A stretch of DNA of 41,738 bases from a virus, in IMG/VR virus record IMGVR_UViG_3300044673_000108, positions 1 through 41,738 of that record; one strand, written 5' to 3'. The notes below the pieces were generated by a model, which saw only the letters and a program-made list of their open reading frames with translations, was not told the origin of the DNA and made no database searches. The translations under genes and the position numbers were made by a program. Below are positions 12,245-19,789 of this stretch, one piece after another (position 1 is the stretch's first letter; every line of letters begins with the position of its first letter).

Positions 12245-12573
12245 GCCACCTTGAGGACACACTCTGGAACCAGATCCACCTTGCCAAGCTGCCCATTCCC
12301 GAGCGTGAGTATCAGGCGATCCCCGGCAGGCGCTTTCGTTGGGACTTCGCGTGGCCTACGGAAGCTGATGGAGCCCTGCTAGTGGAAGTCCAGGGAGGCA
12401 CCTGGAACGCCGGGGCGCATGGCCGTGGGGCTGGGATCAGCCGGGACTGCGAAAAGCTGAACCTCGCCACCCTGAACGGCTGGAAAGTGCTGGTCTTCAC
12501 CTCTGACCAGATCCGAGACGGGAAGGCCCTGGCCTGCCTCCAGTGGTATTTCCGACTGCGGGAGGTTGCGTAA
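12241..12573 (+). CDS. PD-(D/E)XK-type endonuclease (VSR/DUF559-like)
   Basis: 110 aa from ATG 12241 (MSHLEDTLWNQIHLA). RFRWDFAWP and LLVEVQGGTW supply the conserved Asp and Glu-x-x of a small PD-(D/E)XK fold. GAGISRDCEKLNLATLNGWKVLVFT is the usual downstream helix-strand. Such small nucleases are common beside phage replication genes; the substrate is unknown. Confidence 0.7.
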   Translation: MSHLEDTLWNQIHLAKLPIPEREYQAIPGRRFRWDFAWPTEADGALLVEVQGGTWNAGAHGRGAGISRDCEKLNLATLNGWKVLVFTSDQIRDGKALACLQWYFRLREVA

Positions 12574-12574
12574 C

Positions 12575-13420
12575 ATGGCCCGCATCCGAACGATCAAACC
12601 CGAGTTCCCCCAGTCCGAATCCATGGGCCGCGTGTCCCGTGATTCTCGGTTGCTTTTCGTCCTGCTCTGGACCCTTGCCGACGATGACGGGAGGCTTCGA
12701 GGATCCTCGCGAATCCTCGCGAGCCTTCTTTTCCCCTATGACGACGACGCCAAAGACCTCATGGATGCGTGGCTGTCGGAATTGGAGCGTGAAGAGTGCA
12801 TCGTCCGCTACATGATCGACAAGGACACTTACCTCCAAATCCTTAACTGGAACAAACACCAGAAGATAGACAAACCGTCTGCCTCTAAAATCCCAGCTTT
12901 CGACGAATCCTCGCGAACATTCTCGAATCCTCGCGAAGCGTCGTCGGAGGATCAAGGACCAAGGACCAAGGACCAAGGACCTAAGGACCTATCCCCCCTA
13001 ACCCCCCAGGGGGAACTTGTCCCGCCTGCTCCGCAGGCTGAAAAGCCTCCTCGGGTGAAGAAACTCAAAACTACGGAACTCAAGCCGGAGTCGGTTGAGG
13101 CATTCCAGGCGGCATGGGAAACCATCCCTGCGTCCGTGGTCCGGTGGGATGCCAACGTGCGGCGCGACATCGAAGAGGCCGTCGCCAAGGGGAGCCGTGC
13201 CGAGGCGGAGCGGAACTTCCAGGCCATCGTAGACGCCAAGATCGCCACGCCTCGGACGCTGTATGTCGCCCTGTATGCCTACATCACGGAAGGCGAGGGG
13301 CCACGGAAGGGCTTTGTCCAGCATTGCGCGACGTTCTACGGCCCGAAGAAGCGGACCTACCTGGAATGGCTTGAGCGTGCGCGTGAACTCGAATCAGAAC
13401 GCTACGGGGTGTCGGCATGA
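12575..13420 (+). CDS. Phage replication protein (replisome organiser / O-like)
   Basis: 281 aa from ATG 12575 (MARIRTIKPEFPQSE), with GGAGG ten bases upstream; the TTG nine bases earlier is less likely. The first 110 residues, including ILNWNKHQKIDKPS, match the N-terminal winged-helix domain of phage replication initiators. A variable Ser/Pro/Lys linker (about 110-170) is coded by DNA repeats, and a helical C-terminal domain (RRDIEEAVAKGSRAEA) follows. The repeats may be the replication origin, as in lambda O. Confidence 0.75.
   Translation: MARIRTIKPEFPQSESMGRVSRDSRLLFVLLWTLADDDGRLRGSSRILASLLFPYDDDAKDLMDAWLSELEREECIVRYMIDKDTYLQILNWNKHQKIDKPSASKIPAFDESSRTFSNPREASSEDQGPRTKDQGPKDLSPLTPQGELVPPAPQAEKPPRVKKLKTTELKPESVEAFQAAWETIPASVVRWDANVRRDIEEAVAKGSRAEAERNFQAIVDAKIATPRTLYVALYAYITEGEGPRKGFVQHCATFYGPKKRTYLEWLERARELESERYGVSA
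12704..12936. repeat. Iteron-like repeats in the replication gene
   Basis: TCCTCGCGA occurs at 12704-12712, 12714-12722, 12908-12916 and 12928-12936, mostly preceded by AA; spacing within pairs is 10 and 20 bp, one and two helical turns. This resembles an origin embedded in its initiator gene. Confidence 0.65.
12954..12989. repeat. 7-bp tandem repeat AAGGACC
   Basis: Five copies begin at 12954, 12961, 12968, 12975 and 12983 (one extra base before the last). They encode the DQGPRTKDQGPK linker. A 7-bp unit would shift frame on expansion or loss. Confidence 0.85.
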
Positions 13421-13776
13421 GCTATCAGGAAGCGTATCCCTGGCCCGATGAAGGCCATTCGACCGAGCGTGAATACCTGCGGAACTGGAAGGGGATGCCC
13501 CTCAGGTCCGAATGGAACTCCAGCCCCAGCCTGAAGCATTGCCAGACCTGCACCTCCTGCGGCTACAAGTGGGATCAGGTGGACTTCACCTATCGCGGGG
13601 CGATGCTGAATGGCGAGGCCCCCGCCGTGGCGGTCCACCGGATCTGCTGGAACTGCTTCCAATGCGAGACGAACCACGAGCAGACCCGGAAGTTCTGGGA
13701 GGCTGTGGACAAGCCCCAGACGGGCAGCACGGCGAAAAAGACGCCCCAACTCAAAACGATGGGGAGTCTGTCATGA
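13417..13776 (+). CDS. Zinc-binding-like hypothetical protein
   Basis: 119 aa, ATG 13417 overlapping the previous stop (MSYQEAYPWPDEGHS). CQTCTSCGYKW and CWNCFQC give paired cysteines about 40 residues apart, likely one zinc site. Part of the replication-side operon. Function unknown. Confidence 0.65.
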   Translation: MSYQEAYPWPDEGHSTEREYLRNWKGMPLRSEWNSSPSLKHCQTCTSCGYKWDQVDFTYRGAMLNGEAPAVAVHRICWNCFQCETNHEQTRKFWEAVDKPQTGSTAKKTPQLKTMGSLS

Positions 13777-13961
13777 GTATGCCCCGCGAGTATCACCAGG
13801 AGCGATACCGGACCCTGATCGCCCTGGGCCTTTGTCCGAAGTGCGGGAAGGCCGATTCCCGAGCCAACGCGACCACCTGTGAGGCTTGCGGGTCTGCCCA
13901 GCGGGAAACCCAGCGGAAACGACGCGCGGCCCGTAAAGCGGCGTTAGCGGAGGCCGCATGA
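13773..13961 (+). CDS. Small zinc-ribbon protein
   Basis: 62 aa from ATG 13773 ([15 protein letters not shown]), overlapping the upstream stop as ATGA. CPKCGK and CEACGS form a zinc ribbon, followed by a basic tail ([14 protein letters not shown]). Likely nucleic-acid binding; similar small ribbons occur in many phage early operons. Confidence 0.7.
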   Translation: MSMPREYHQERYRTLIALGLCPKCGKADSRANATTCEACGSAQRETQRKRRAARKAALAEAA

Positions 13962-14615
13962 GAATTGAAACCATCGGCCCCGCCACGCTCTACCTTGGGG
14001 ATTGCCGGGACATTCTGCCGACGACGGCCCCGGTTGACCTTGTGCTGACTGATCCGCCGTATGGGATTGGGCGGGATGGACAATCAGCATCTACGGGGAA
14101 GCATGGTGGCCGGAAGGCGTACGAGTTCATGGCATGGGATGACTCAAGGCCCTCGCCAGATCTGTTTGAAATGATATTGGCGGCATCTGAGCGCCAAATC
14201 ATCTGGGGCGGGAACTACTTTGCCGACCTTCTGCCGCCCACTGCGGGGTGGTTGGTTTGGGATAAGGGACAACGGATATCTCAGTCCGACGGCGAATTGG
14301 CATGGAAGTCATGGGGGGGGGGCGCTTCGGATTTGGACGCTCAACAGGGTGGCCATTATGTCTGACGGCGCGGTTCATCCAACACAGAAGCCAACAGAGC
14401 TTATGCGGTGGTGCCTAGGGCTTGACCGTGAATCTAACACTGTTCTTGACCCCTTCATGGGCTCGGGTTCAACGGGTGTCGCATCTATCCAAGAGGGACG
14501 GTCATTCATCGGCATTGAGCGGGAACCCAAATACTTCGACATCGCCTGCAAGCGCATCGCCCTTGCGGTAGCTGAGTCAAAGCAACGCCTGTTCCCCGTG
14601 GATGGTGTTGCATGA
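13958..14615 (+). CDS. DNA methyltransferase (beta-class), interrupted at a poly-G tract
   Basis: Starts ATG 13958 ([15 protein letters not shown]). The N-terminal part carries the catalytic TDPPYGIG motif (about residues 30-37), and the C-terminal part, in another frame, has [10 protein letters not shown] and the AdoMet site [14 protein letters not shown] before the AdoMet motif is beta-class order, adenine-N6 or cytosine-N4. The frames meet at ten consecutive G (14313-14322). Nine G would give one 218-aa protein (SWGGALRIW across the join). With ten, translation stops at 14365. This could be a phase-variable switch, a mutation, or an assembly error. Confidence 0.8.
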
Positions 14616-14989
14616 TGCGCCGCTCCCCCCTGCCCCCCAAGAGAGAGAAGCCCCGCCGCAAGGGTCCATCCGCGCCCCGGATCAAGGCCCCTGTGAACTT
14701 CCGGTCCACCCGCTTGATGGAACTGGCGTCCGAGTGCCCCCACTGCATGAATCAGTCCTGCCGAGCCGTGAACTTCGGCCAGATCGTGGGATGCCACCCC
14801 AACAGCCTGCGATTCGGGAAGGGCATGGGGCAGAAGTCGCATGACCTCGTGGCCTACCTCTGCGGGGACTGCCACAAGGTTCTAGACGGTGCGGGGGATC
14901 GTGCCGTGCTGGAGGCGATGTTCCTGGATGCGTTCTATTGGTCAACCCTTTGGCTCATTCAGGCCGATCATCTGCGGGTGGCGGCGTGA
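14612..14989 (+). CDS. DUF1364-like putative nuclease
   Basis: 125 aa from ATG 14612 or 14615 ([15 protein letters not shown]). Basic N-terminus, then ASECPHCMNQSC, GQIVGCHPN, HDLVAYLCGDCHKVLDG. The Cys pairs around a His/Lys core resemble the DUF1364 family, an HNH-like group usually found next to nin-region genes of lambdoid phages. Probably processes DNA; activity not proven. Confidence 0.65.
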   Translation: MMRRSPLPPKREKPRRKGPSAPRIKAPVNFRSTRLMELASECPHCMNQSCRAVNFGQIVGCHPNSLRFGKGMGQKSHDLVAYLCGDCHKVLDGAGDRAVLEAMFLDAFYWSTLWLIQADHLRVAA

Positions 14990-15390
14990 GCGTATCCAAG
15001 GTCTTCATCCTCCGGGAAGAACGCAACGCCCAAGCCCTCTGGGCCTTCCTCAAGGCGAACTGGAAGGAACTGGCGAAGGTAGGCAAGCCCCTCCAGATCA
15101 CCATCGGACCCGAGCAGACCCAGCGCAGCATCCAGCAGAACAAGAGGTATTGGGCCATCTTGCGGATCATCAGCGAAACGGGCTGGATTCACGGGAAGCA
15201 GTTCGAGTCTGAAGCGTGGCACTGGTATTTCCGCAAGAAGTTCATCGGCATGATCGACAGCCCGGATGGTGACGGCGTGCCCATGTCCACCACCAAACTG
15301 AGTGTGGAGGAGTTCGCGGAATACATGACGCAGGTTGAAGCATTCGCCGCAACTGAACTAGGCGTTGAGTTTGTGGAGATGGCCGCATGA
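14986..15390 (+). CDS. ninB: NinB-like recombination protein
   Basis: 134 aa from GTG 14986, overlapping the previous stop (GTGA). Starts (M)SVSKVFILREERNAQ. The NinB/Orf family hallmark QNKRYWAIL is at about residues 50-60, followed by EAWHWYFRKKFIG and STTKLSVEEFAEYM. NinB (lambda Orf) binds single-stranded DNA and assists RecF-pathway recombination. Length matches the family (about 140 aa). Confidence 0.85.
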   Translation: MSVSKVFILREERNAQALWAFLKANWKELAKVGKPLQITIGPEQTQRSIQQNKRYWAILRIISETGWIHGKQFESEAWHWYFRKKFIGMIDSPDGDGVPMSTTKLSVEEFAEYMTQVEAFAATELGVEFVEMAA

Positions 15391-15735
15391 CCGCCTGCAC
15401 CCACCCCGTAACCCACACAGAGCCCGACGGCGAGGTTGTCTGCCTCGTATGTGACGCAGTGATCAGCCCGGGGCGAGGACGATACGGCGTGGCGGATCCT
15501 GGAGGGCGACGAAAGCGGAACCCTTACCGCCCGGGCCGTGTTGTGGGAGGAAACCTGGGCCAAGCGGTTCCTCGCAGCCATCCAGTGGCAGGAGGCCCTC
15601 GGCTCGGGGATGCTGCGGCTCGCCCAAGATGGCATTGTGATCGACAGCAACACAGGCAAGGTGTGGCAGCCACCCAAGGGCAAACGGGCTCCTGCGCTAA
15701 AGATCGAGCCTGCCAATAAGCGGAGGAAGGCATGA
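15387..15735 (+). CDS. Hypothetical protein, frame interrupted
   Basis: The frame from ATG 15387 (MTACTHPVTHTEPDG) has a CLVC pair and continues sensibly only to about 15470. Coding-like sequence then continues in another frame (EDDTAWRILEGDESG through KRRKA, stop 15733). Removing one G from GGGG at 15470-15473 joins them into one protein of about 115 aa. Either a natural frameshift or a sequence error. Function unknown. Confidence 0.5.
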
Positions 15736-15839
15736 ACGATGAATGGATGCGGCGCAAGGTTCTAACACTCTGGGTCTGCCTGATGGTCCTGGGGTTCTTC
15801 GGTAGCTGGATGTGGGACAAGATTGGGGGGAAGCGATGA
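15732..15839 (+). CDS. Small single-span membrane protein
   Basis: 35 aa from ATG 15732 (MNDEWMRRKVLTLWV), overlapping both neighbours. Membrane helix LWVCLMVLGFFGSWMW. No ribosome-binding site is needed if coupled. Function unknown. Confidence 0.5.
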   Translation: MNDEWMRRKVLTLWVCLMVLGFFGSWMWDKIGGKR

Positions 15840-16168
15840 CTAAGCCCTCTGGTGGCAAAGTGTCGAAAAGTGGACACCCCAGGCCGCAGCCGAAGGGGGG
15901 GAGCCGGAAGGGTATCCCAAACAAGGCCACGGCCAACGCAAGGGAAGCAATCGCCCGCTTTGTCGATGGCAACGCAGAGCGCCTCCAGGGGTGGCTGGAT
16001 CAAATCGCGGAGACGGACGGCCCCAAGGCGGCTTGGCAGTGCTTTATGGACACGCTGGAGTTCCACGTGCCCAAGCTGGCCCGGACCGAGCTGACCGGCA
16101 AGGACGGCGACCCGATGCAGGTAGACAGCCGCGTTCTGATCATCGAGGGCATCAAGCCCCATGAGTGA
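15836..16168 (+). CDS. terS: Terminase small subunit (putative)
   Basis: 110 aa from ATG 15836 (MTKPSGGKVSKSGHP), overlapping the previous stop. RKGIPNKATANAREAIARF is typical of small terminase or terminase-associated proteins with a DNA-binding N-terminus. Ends next to the large subunit with an 8-nt overlap. It should recognise the packaging site and load the large subunit. Confidence 0.7.
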   Translation: MTKPSGGKVSKSGHPRPQPKGGSRKGIPNKATANAREAIARFVDGNAERLQGWLDQIAETDGPKAAWQCFMDTLEFHVPKLARTELTGKDGDPMQVDSRVLIIEGIKPHE

Positions 16169-17426
16169 AACCCGCGTCCAGATCCCACACAAGCTGGTAG
16201 AGCCACTGTTCACGCCGCACCGCTACAAGGTGTTCAAGGGCGGGCGAGGCTCGGCTAAGTCGTGGTCTGTGGCCCAGGCGCTGCTGTCGCTGGGCTACCA
16301 GAAGAAACTCCGCATCCTGTGCGCCCGTGAGATCCAGAAGTCCATTCAAGACTCGTCGTATAAGCTGCTGTCGGATCAAGTGGAACGGCTCGATCTTGGC
16401 GGCTATTACGATGTGTTGAAAACCGAAATTCGCGGGACCAACGGAACAGAGTTCCTTTTTCGTGGCCTCGGCAACCTCACGGCGGAGTCAATCAAGAGTT
16501 TTGAAGGTGTCGACCTCGTGTGGGTTGAAGAAGCGCACACGGTAAGCGCCAGAAGTTGGGAGTTATTGATCCCGACCATCCGCAAGCCTGGGTCCGAGAT
16601 CTGGATAACCTACAACCCGGACGAGGAAACAGACCCGGTTGATGTGAATTTCGTCCAGCGCAACCCGCCTGATTGCGTGGTGACCGAGGTCAACTGGAAC
16701 GACAACCCGTGGTTCCCTGAGGTTCTGAGGGCGGAAAAGGATTACCTCTACTCGGTGGACCCTGACACGGCGGCGCATGTTTGGGGGGGCGGCTATCGCA
16801 AGGTGTCAGATGCCCAGATCCTCCGGGGCCGCTGGAAGGTCAAGGAGTTCAGCCCGGTTGAGGAACTTTGGGATGGCCCCTACCACGGCATCGACTTCGG
16901 GTTCAGCCAGGACGCCGGGACGATGATCCGCCTCTGGATCTGGGAGGGCGATCTTTACATCGAATACGAGGCCGCAGGGCTCGAAGTGGACACGGACGAA
17001 CTGCCCGCGCTTTGGGATGAGATCCCAGGCGCTCGGAACTACATCGCACGGGCTGACTGTAGCCGCCCGGAGACAATCAGCGCCGTGAAGCGGGCCGGAT
17101 ACAACCGCGTCATTCCCTGCGAGAAGTGGAAGGGTTGTGAAGAGGACGGTATTGACCATCTGCGGAGCTACAAGAACATCATCATCCACCCCCGCTGCAA
17201 ACTGGCTATTGAAGAGGCGAAGAACTGGAGCTGGAAGAAGGACCGCTTGACCGGAGATATCCTGCGCGTGACCACGGGCAAGTTTGATAACACCTGGGCC
17301 GCTGCCCGCTATGCGCTGGAGCCGATTATCAAGTTTGGGCTGAAGAACAAGGCACCCGAAGTCGAGGACGACTGGGAAACCCGCATGATGAACCAATCAA
17401 CGCACGGCCTTTCGTGGATGGGTTAA
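16161..17426 (+). CDS. terL: Terminase large subunit
   Basis: 421 aa from ATG 16161 (MSETRVQIPHKLVEP). Walker A GGRGSAKS at residues 27-34, Walker B LVWVEEAH at about 118-125, and a nuclease-domain start GIDFGFSQDAG at about 243. The order ATPase-nuclease and the VNWNDNPWFP block fit PBSX-type terminases. It cuts and pumps DNA into the prohead. Its type suggests headful packaging, in line with a circularly permuted virion genome. Confidence 0.93.
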   Translation: MSETRVQIPHKLVEPLFTPHRYKVFKGGRGSAKSWSVAQALLSLGYQKKLRILCAREIQKSIQDSSYKLLSDQVERLDLGGYYDVLKTEIRGTNGTEFLFRGLGNLTAESIKSFEGVDLVWVEEAHTVSARSWELLIPTIRKPGSEIWITYNPDEETDPVDVNFVQRNPPDCVVTEVNWNDNPWFPEVLRAEKDYLYSVDPDTAAHVWGGGYRKVSDAQILRGRWKVKEFSPVEELWDGPYHGIDFGFSQDAGTMIRLWIWEGDLYIEYEAAGLEVDTDELPALWDEIPGARNYIARADCSRPETISAVKRAGYNRVIPCEKWKGCEEDGIDHLRSYKNIIIHPRCKLAIEEAKNWSWKKDRLTGDILRVTTGKFDNTWAAARYALEPIIKFGLKNKAPEVEDDWETRMMNQSTHGLSWMG

Positions 17427-17428
17427 CC

Positions 17429-17647
17429 ATGTCAATCCTTTCTGATGTTCTAGCTGCCCAGGGCCTCACGCCTCGCCAGATTGCCCGCGTCCAAGCCGTG
17501 GTGGAGTGGGAGCGGACCCGCTGCTACATCTACGAGTTGCGCCGAACCCTGACCGTGCCCGTGATTGCGGAGCGCCTGGATCTGTCAGAATCCACGGTCA
17601 ACCGCGCCATCCGTGAGCAGCTTGAGATGAGGCGGAACGCGGCCTAA
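17429..17647 (+). CDS. Small helix-turn-helix protein
   Basis: 72 aa from ATG 17429 (MSILSDVLAAQGLTP). VIAERLDLSESTVNRAIRE is a clear helix-turn-helix of the kind seen in sigma-like and GntR-like regulators. It lies between terminase and lysis genes and may regulate late transcription, or be a second DNA-packaging factor. Confidence 0.6.
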   Translation: MSILSDVLAAQGLTPRQIARVQAVVEWERTRCYIYELRRTLTVPVIAERLDLSESTVNRAIREQLEMRRNAA

Positions 17648-17756
17648 AACTGTCAGCACCTGATAGGCGACGGACTAGAACCTGTGGTGCCGGAGAGTTG
17701 GCACCGCTCCCAGAGCGCCAAAGGCACAGCCTTAAAACTCCCCGGCATCCTTCAGG

Positions 17757-18146
17757 GTGCCCGTGGAAATCGCCGCTACATACAGCCAGACAACGGGGGT
17801 CATCGCTGCGGCGGATGGCTCTGTTGTGGCGTCTGGATGGGCTGGGCACGGTAGCGGCAAGAACGAGCCCGACAAACAGGGCGAGCGTGCGCTAGGGCCT
17901 CTGCCACAGGGCATCTGGGTAGTGGGCACCTGGGGCGATCATCCACGCCTCGGGAAGATGGTCGCCCCGCTGACCCAGATTGAGGGCGAGACCTTCCAGC
18001 GGTCTAACTTCTTTATTCATGGCCCCGCGAAGGACGCCGGCCGCTACGGGCAGGAAAGCCTCGGCTGCATCGTGGTCCCCTTCGGCGGTAGGCAGCGAGT
18101 CAAGGCTGCGCTTCCCGAGGGCTCGTATCTGCGGGTGACGGCGTGA
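17757..18146 (+). CDS. L,D-transpeptidase-like (DUF2778/Tlde1-type) lysis enzyme
   Basis: 129 aa; GTG 17757 or 17763 is the start (MPVEIAATYSQTTGV). SGWAGHGSGKNEPDKQ, GPLPQGIWVVG, FFIHGPAKD and ESLGCIVVP match the DUF2778 fold, with likely catalytic His88, Ser101 and Cys104. Known relatives include the Tlde1 peptidoglycan-attacking effectors. It precedes two small membrane proteins, so it is the likely endolysin. It has no signal peptide, so it would need a holin. Confidence 0.7.
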   Translation: MPVEIAATYSQTTGVIAAADGSVVASGWAGHGSGKNEPDKQGERALGPLPQGIWVVGTWGDHPRLGKMVAPLTQIEGETFQRSNFFIHGPAKDAGRYGQESLGCIVVPFGGRQRVKAALPEGSYLRVTA

Positions 18147-18400
18147 GGTATCTGGCGCGGTTCCTCAATGCGGCTGACCCCACGGCAAGCCTGCGCCACG
18201 CGGCGTATGCGGTGGTGATCGGCTGCTCTTGCGGCTGGCTCACGTATGGCCTGCTCAAGCCGGGGTTGGATGGTAATTGGGTTGCGGCGTTTGGTCTGCT
18301 CCTGACTGCCGTTACTGCCGGCAAGGTGCTGGGCAAGTCTGTCGGGGTTGCGGCCCCTTCCGCCTCTGGAGCGCCAGGCTCGGGCGGAGGCAATCAATGA
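18143..18400 (+). CDS. Holin-like membrane protein
   Basis: 85 aa from GTG 18143 (M)RYLARFLNAADPTAS, overlapping the lysin stop. Two membrane helices (YAVVIGCSCGWLTYGLL and VAAFGLLLTAVTAGKVL) and a Gly/Ser tail. Size, topology and position suit a class II holin. Confidence 0.65.
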   Translation: MRYLARFLNAADPTASLRHAAYAVVIGCSCGWLTYGLLKPGLDGNWVAAFGLLLTAVTAGKVLGKSVGVAAPSASGAPGSGGGNQ

Positions 18401-18624
18401 TCCCCCGCGATAAGCAGCTTCACCTTGCGGCTGGCTTCGTGCTGGCCTTCGTGCCTGCGGTGCTGGGCTACCCAGCCGGGGGGCTGTCTCTTGCCATCGT
18501 CGTGGGATGTCTGAAAGAGCTGTGGGATGCGCGTCATCCCCTGACCCATACGGCTGACTTCTGGGACTTCGCGGCAACGGTGCTGGGCGGCTTGGTCGGG
18601 TCTGTTGCGGGGTGGCTGGTATGA
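18397..18624 (+). CDS. Small membrane protein of the lysis module
   Basis: 75 aa from ATG 18397 (MIPRDKQLHLAAGFV). Membrane segments at about 9-30 and 55-74, with KELWDARHPLTHTADFWDF between them. The DKxLHxxAG start and HTADxWDF motif recall a DUF2279-like membrane family seen beside phage lysis genes. Confidence 0.6.
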   Translation: MIPRDKQLHLAAGFVLAFVPAVLGYPAGGLSLAIVVGCLKELWDARHPLTHTADFWDFAATVLGGLVGSVAGWLV

Positions 18625-18728
18625 CGCCGCGCCAATTCTTACTCATCCACCTTCTGCCCATCCTCGCTGGCGGGCTTTGTGGCGTTTGGTTCATGCGCTG
18701 GATGGCGAGGCGAGGTGACCATGAGTAA
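18621..18728 (+). CDS. Very small membrane protein
   Basis: 35 aa from ATG 18621 (MTPRQFLLIHLLPIL), one membrane helix then basic residues. Overlaps both neighbours. Possible holin or antiholin accessory. Confidence 0.45.
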   Translation: MTPRQFLLIHLLPILAGGLCGVWFMRWMARRGDHE

Positions 18729-18933
18729 GGACACGCGCCGGGTTGACGCCATCGTGGGCCGTTGTGCCGAGGTAGCGGGCAAGGCCCCGAAGATCACGGC
18801 GTATGTGATGGTCTACCAGACCAAGAATGGAACCATCAGCTACCACCGGGGCGGGGACGCAAGCGCCCAGCTCGGCATGGTGAAGCTCATGGAGACCGGC
18901 ATCATCAACGGGCTCATGGCGGTGGACGAATGA
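18721..18933 (+). CDS. Hypothetical protein
   Basis: 70 aa from ATG 18721 (MSKDTRRVDAIVGRC), behind GAGGTGACC. Beta-strand-rich middle (TAYVMVYQTKNGTISYH). Located within the lysis module. Function unknown. Confidence 0.6.
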   Translation: MSKDTRRVDAIVGRCAEVAGKAPKITAYVMVYQTKNGTISYHRGGDASAQLGMVKLMETGIINGLMAVDE

Positions 18934-19547
18934 ACCCCCGCATCTTAGCCGCTGCCCTTGGTTTGGCCCTCGTCATCGGGGGCCTTGGCGCATTGGCGGG
19001 GCTGGACTCATGCCGGAAGCACCAAGGCGAGGCCGGGGAACACAACGCAGCGGTAGCAAGCGGGGCGGCTAATGTCCATCAATCGCAAGCCCAGGCGCAG
19101 GACCCGATTATTGCGGACCTCCAAGCCCAGCACGAAAAGGATGCGGCAGACCTGGGTCGGCTCAATGCGGAGCGTGATGCGCTACTCCGCAAACTGGCAT
19201 CCAGGCCCAAGCCCCATGTTGATTCAGTCGGTGACAATTCGTCACCAACTGACCCTGTGGGCGCTGACGATTCTGCCTTAGAGGCTGCTGAGGCGGTCAT
19301 CGCCAAGGATGCAGAGGTCATCGAGTCCCAGGAAATACTAATCAAAAACCAATCCGAGCAGATTTTAGTAATTACCAAGAAGTCTGACGAGTGGGAAGCC
19401 ACAGCCAAGGCGCGGGAACGGCAGGCACTGGCACAGGAAGCCGCTACTAAGGCGTGGCGCGACGCGGTGACTACCAGCCGGTGGCGAGGTCGCATCGAAG
19501 GGTTCGCCGCTGGGGTTGCCCTCGGCTATGTGGGGGGGCGGCGGTAA
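18930..19547 (+). CDS. Rz/i-spanin-like protein (putative)
   Basis: 205 aa from ATG 18930 (MNPRILAAALGLALV). N-terminal membrane anchor (residues about 5-25), then long coiled coils (DLQAQHEKDAADLGRL; ALEAAEAVIAKDAEVIESQ). This is the general architecture of an inner-membrane spanin, placed in the lysis cluster. The Gly-rich C-terminal hydrophobic end (GFAAGVALGYVGGRR) is unusual for Rz, and no clear outer-membrane partner is seen. Confidence 0.5.
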   Translation: MNPRILAAALGLALVIGGLGALAGLDSCRKHQGEAGEHNAAVASGAANVHQSQAQAQDPIIADLQAQHEKDAADLGRLNAERDALLRKLASRPKPHVDSVGDNSSPTDPVGADDSALEAAEAVIAKDAEVIESQEILIKNQSEQILVITKKSDEWEATAKARERQALAQEAATKAWRDAVTTSRWRGRIEGFAAGVALGYVGGRR

Positions 19548-19789
19548 TGGAGCAGCACATTCTTAGCGCATTGATCCAGAACGGGCTCCTTCTGGCCTGT
19601 CTCGGCTGGCTCCTGAAATACATGGTGAGCGACAAACTCAAGACAATCTCCAGCGACATAAGCGAACTGAAGCAGGCGCGGGCTGAAGATACGGCGAAGA
19701 TCCACCACATTGATACTCGCGTGGCTCGGATCGAGGAACGGCACAAGCAGCTTGACTCCTGGCGCGGCCCTAACCGTGAGGTGTGCTGA
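19547..19789 (+). CDS. Membrane protein with coiled coil
   Basis: 80 aa from ATG 19547 (MEQHILSALIQNGLL), overlapping the previous stop. One membrane helix at about 12-25 followed by a coiled coil (ISSDISELKQARAEDTAKI). Resembles small hemolysin XhlA-like or holin-associated phage proteins. Function uncertain. Confidence 0.55.
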   Translation: MEQHILSALIQNGLLLACLGWLLKYMVSDKLKTISSDISELKQARAEDTAKIHHIDTRVARIEERHKQLDSWRGPNREVC

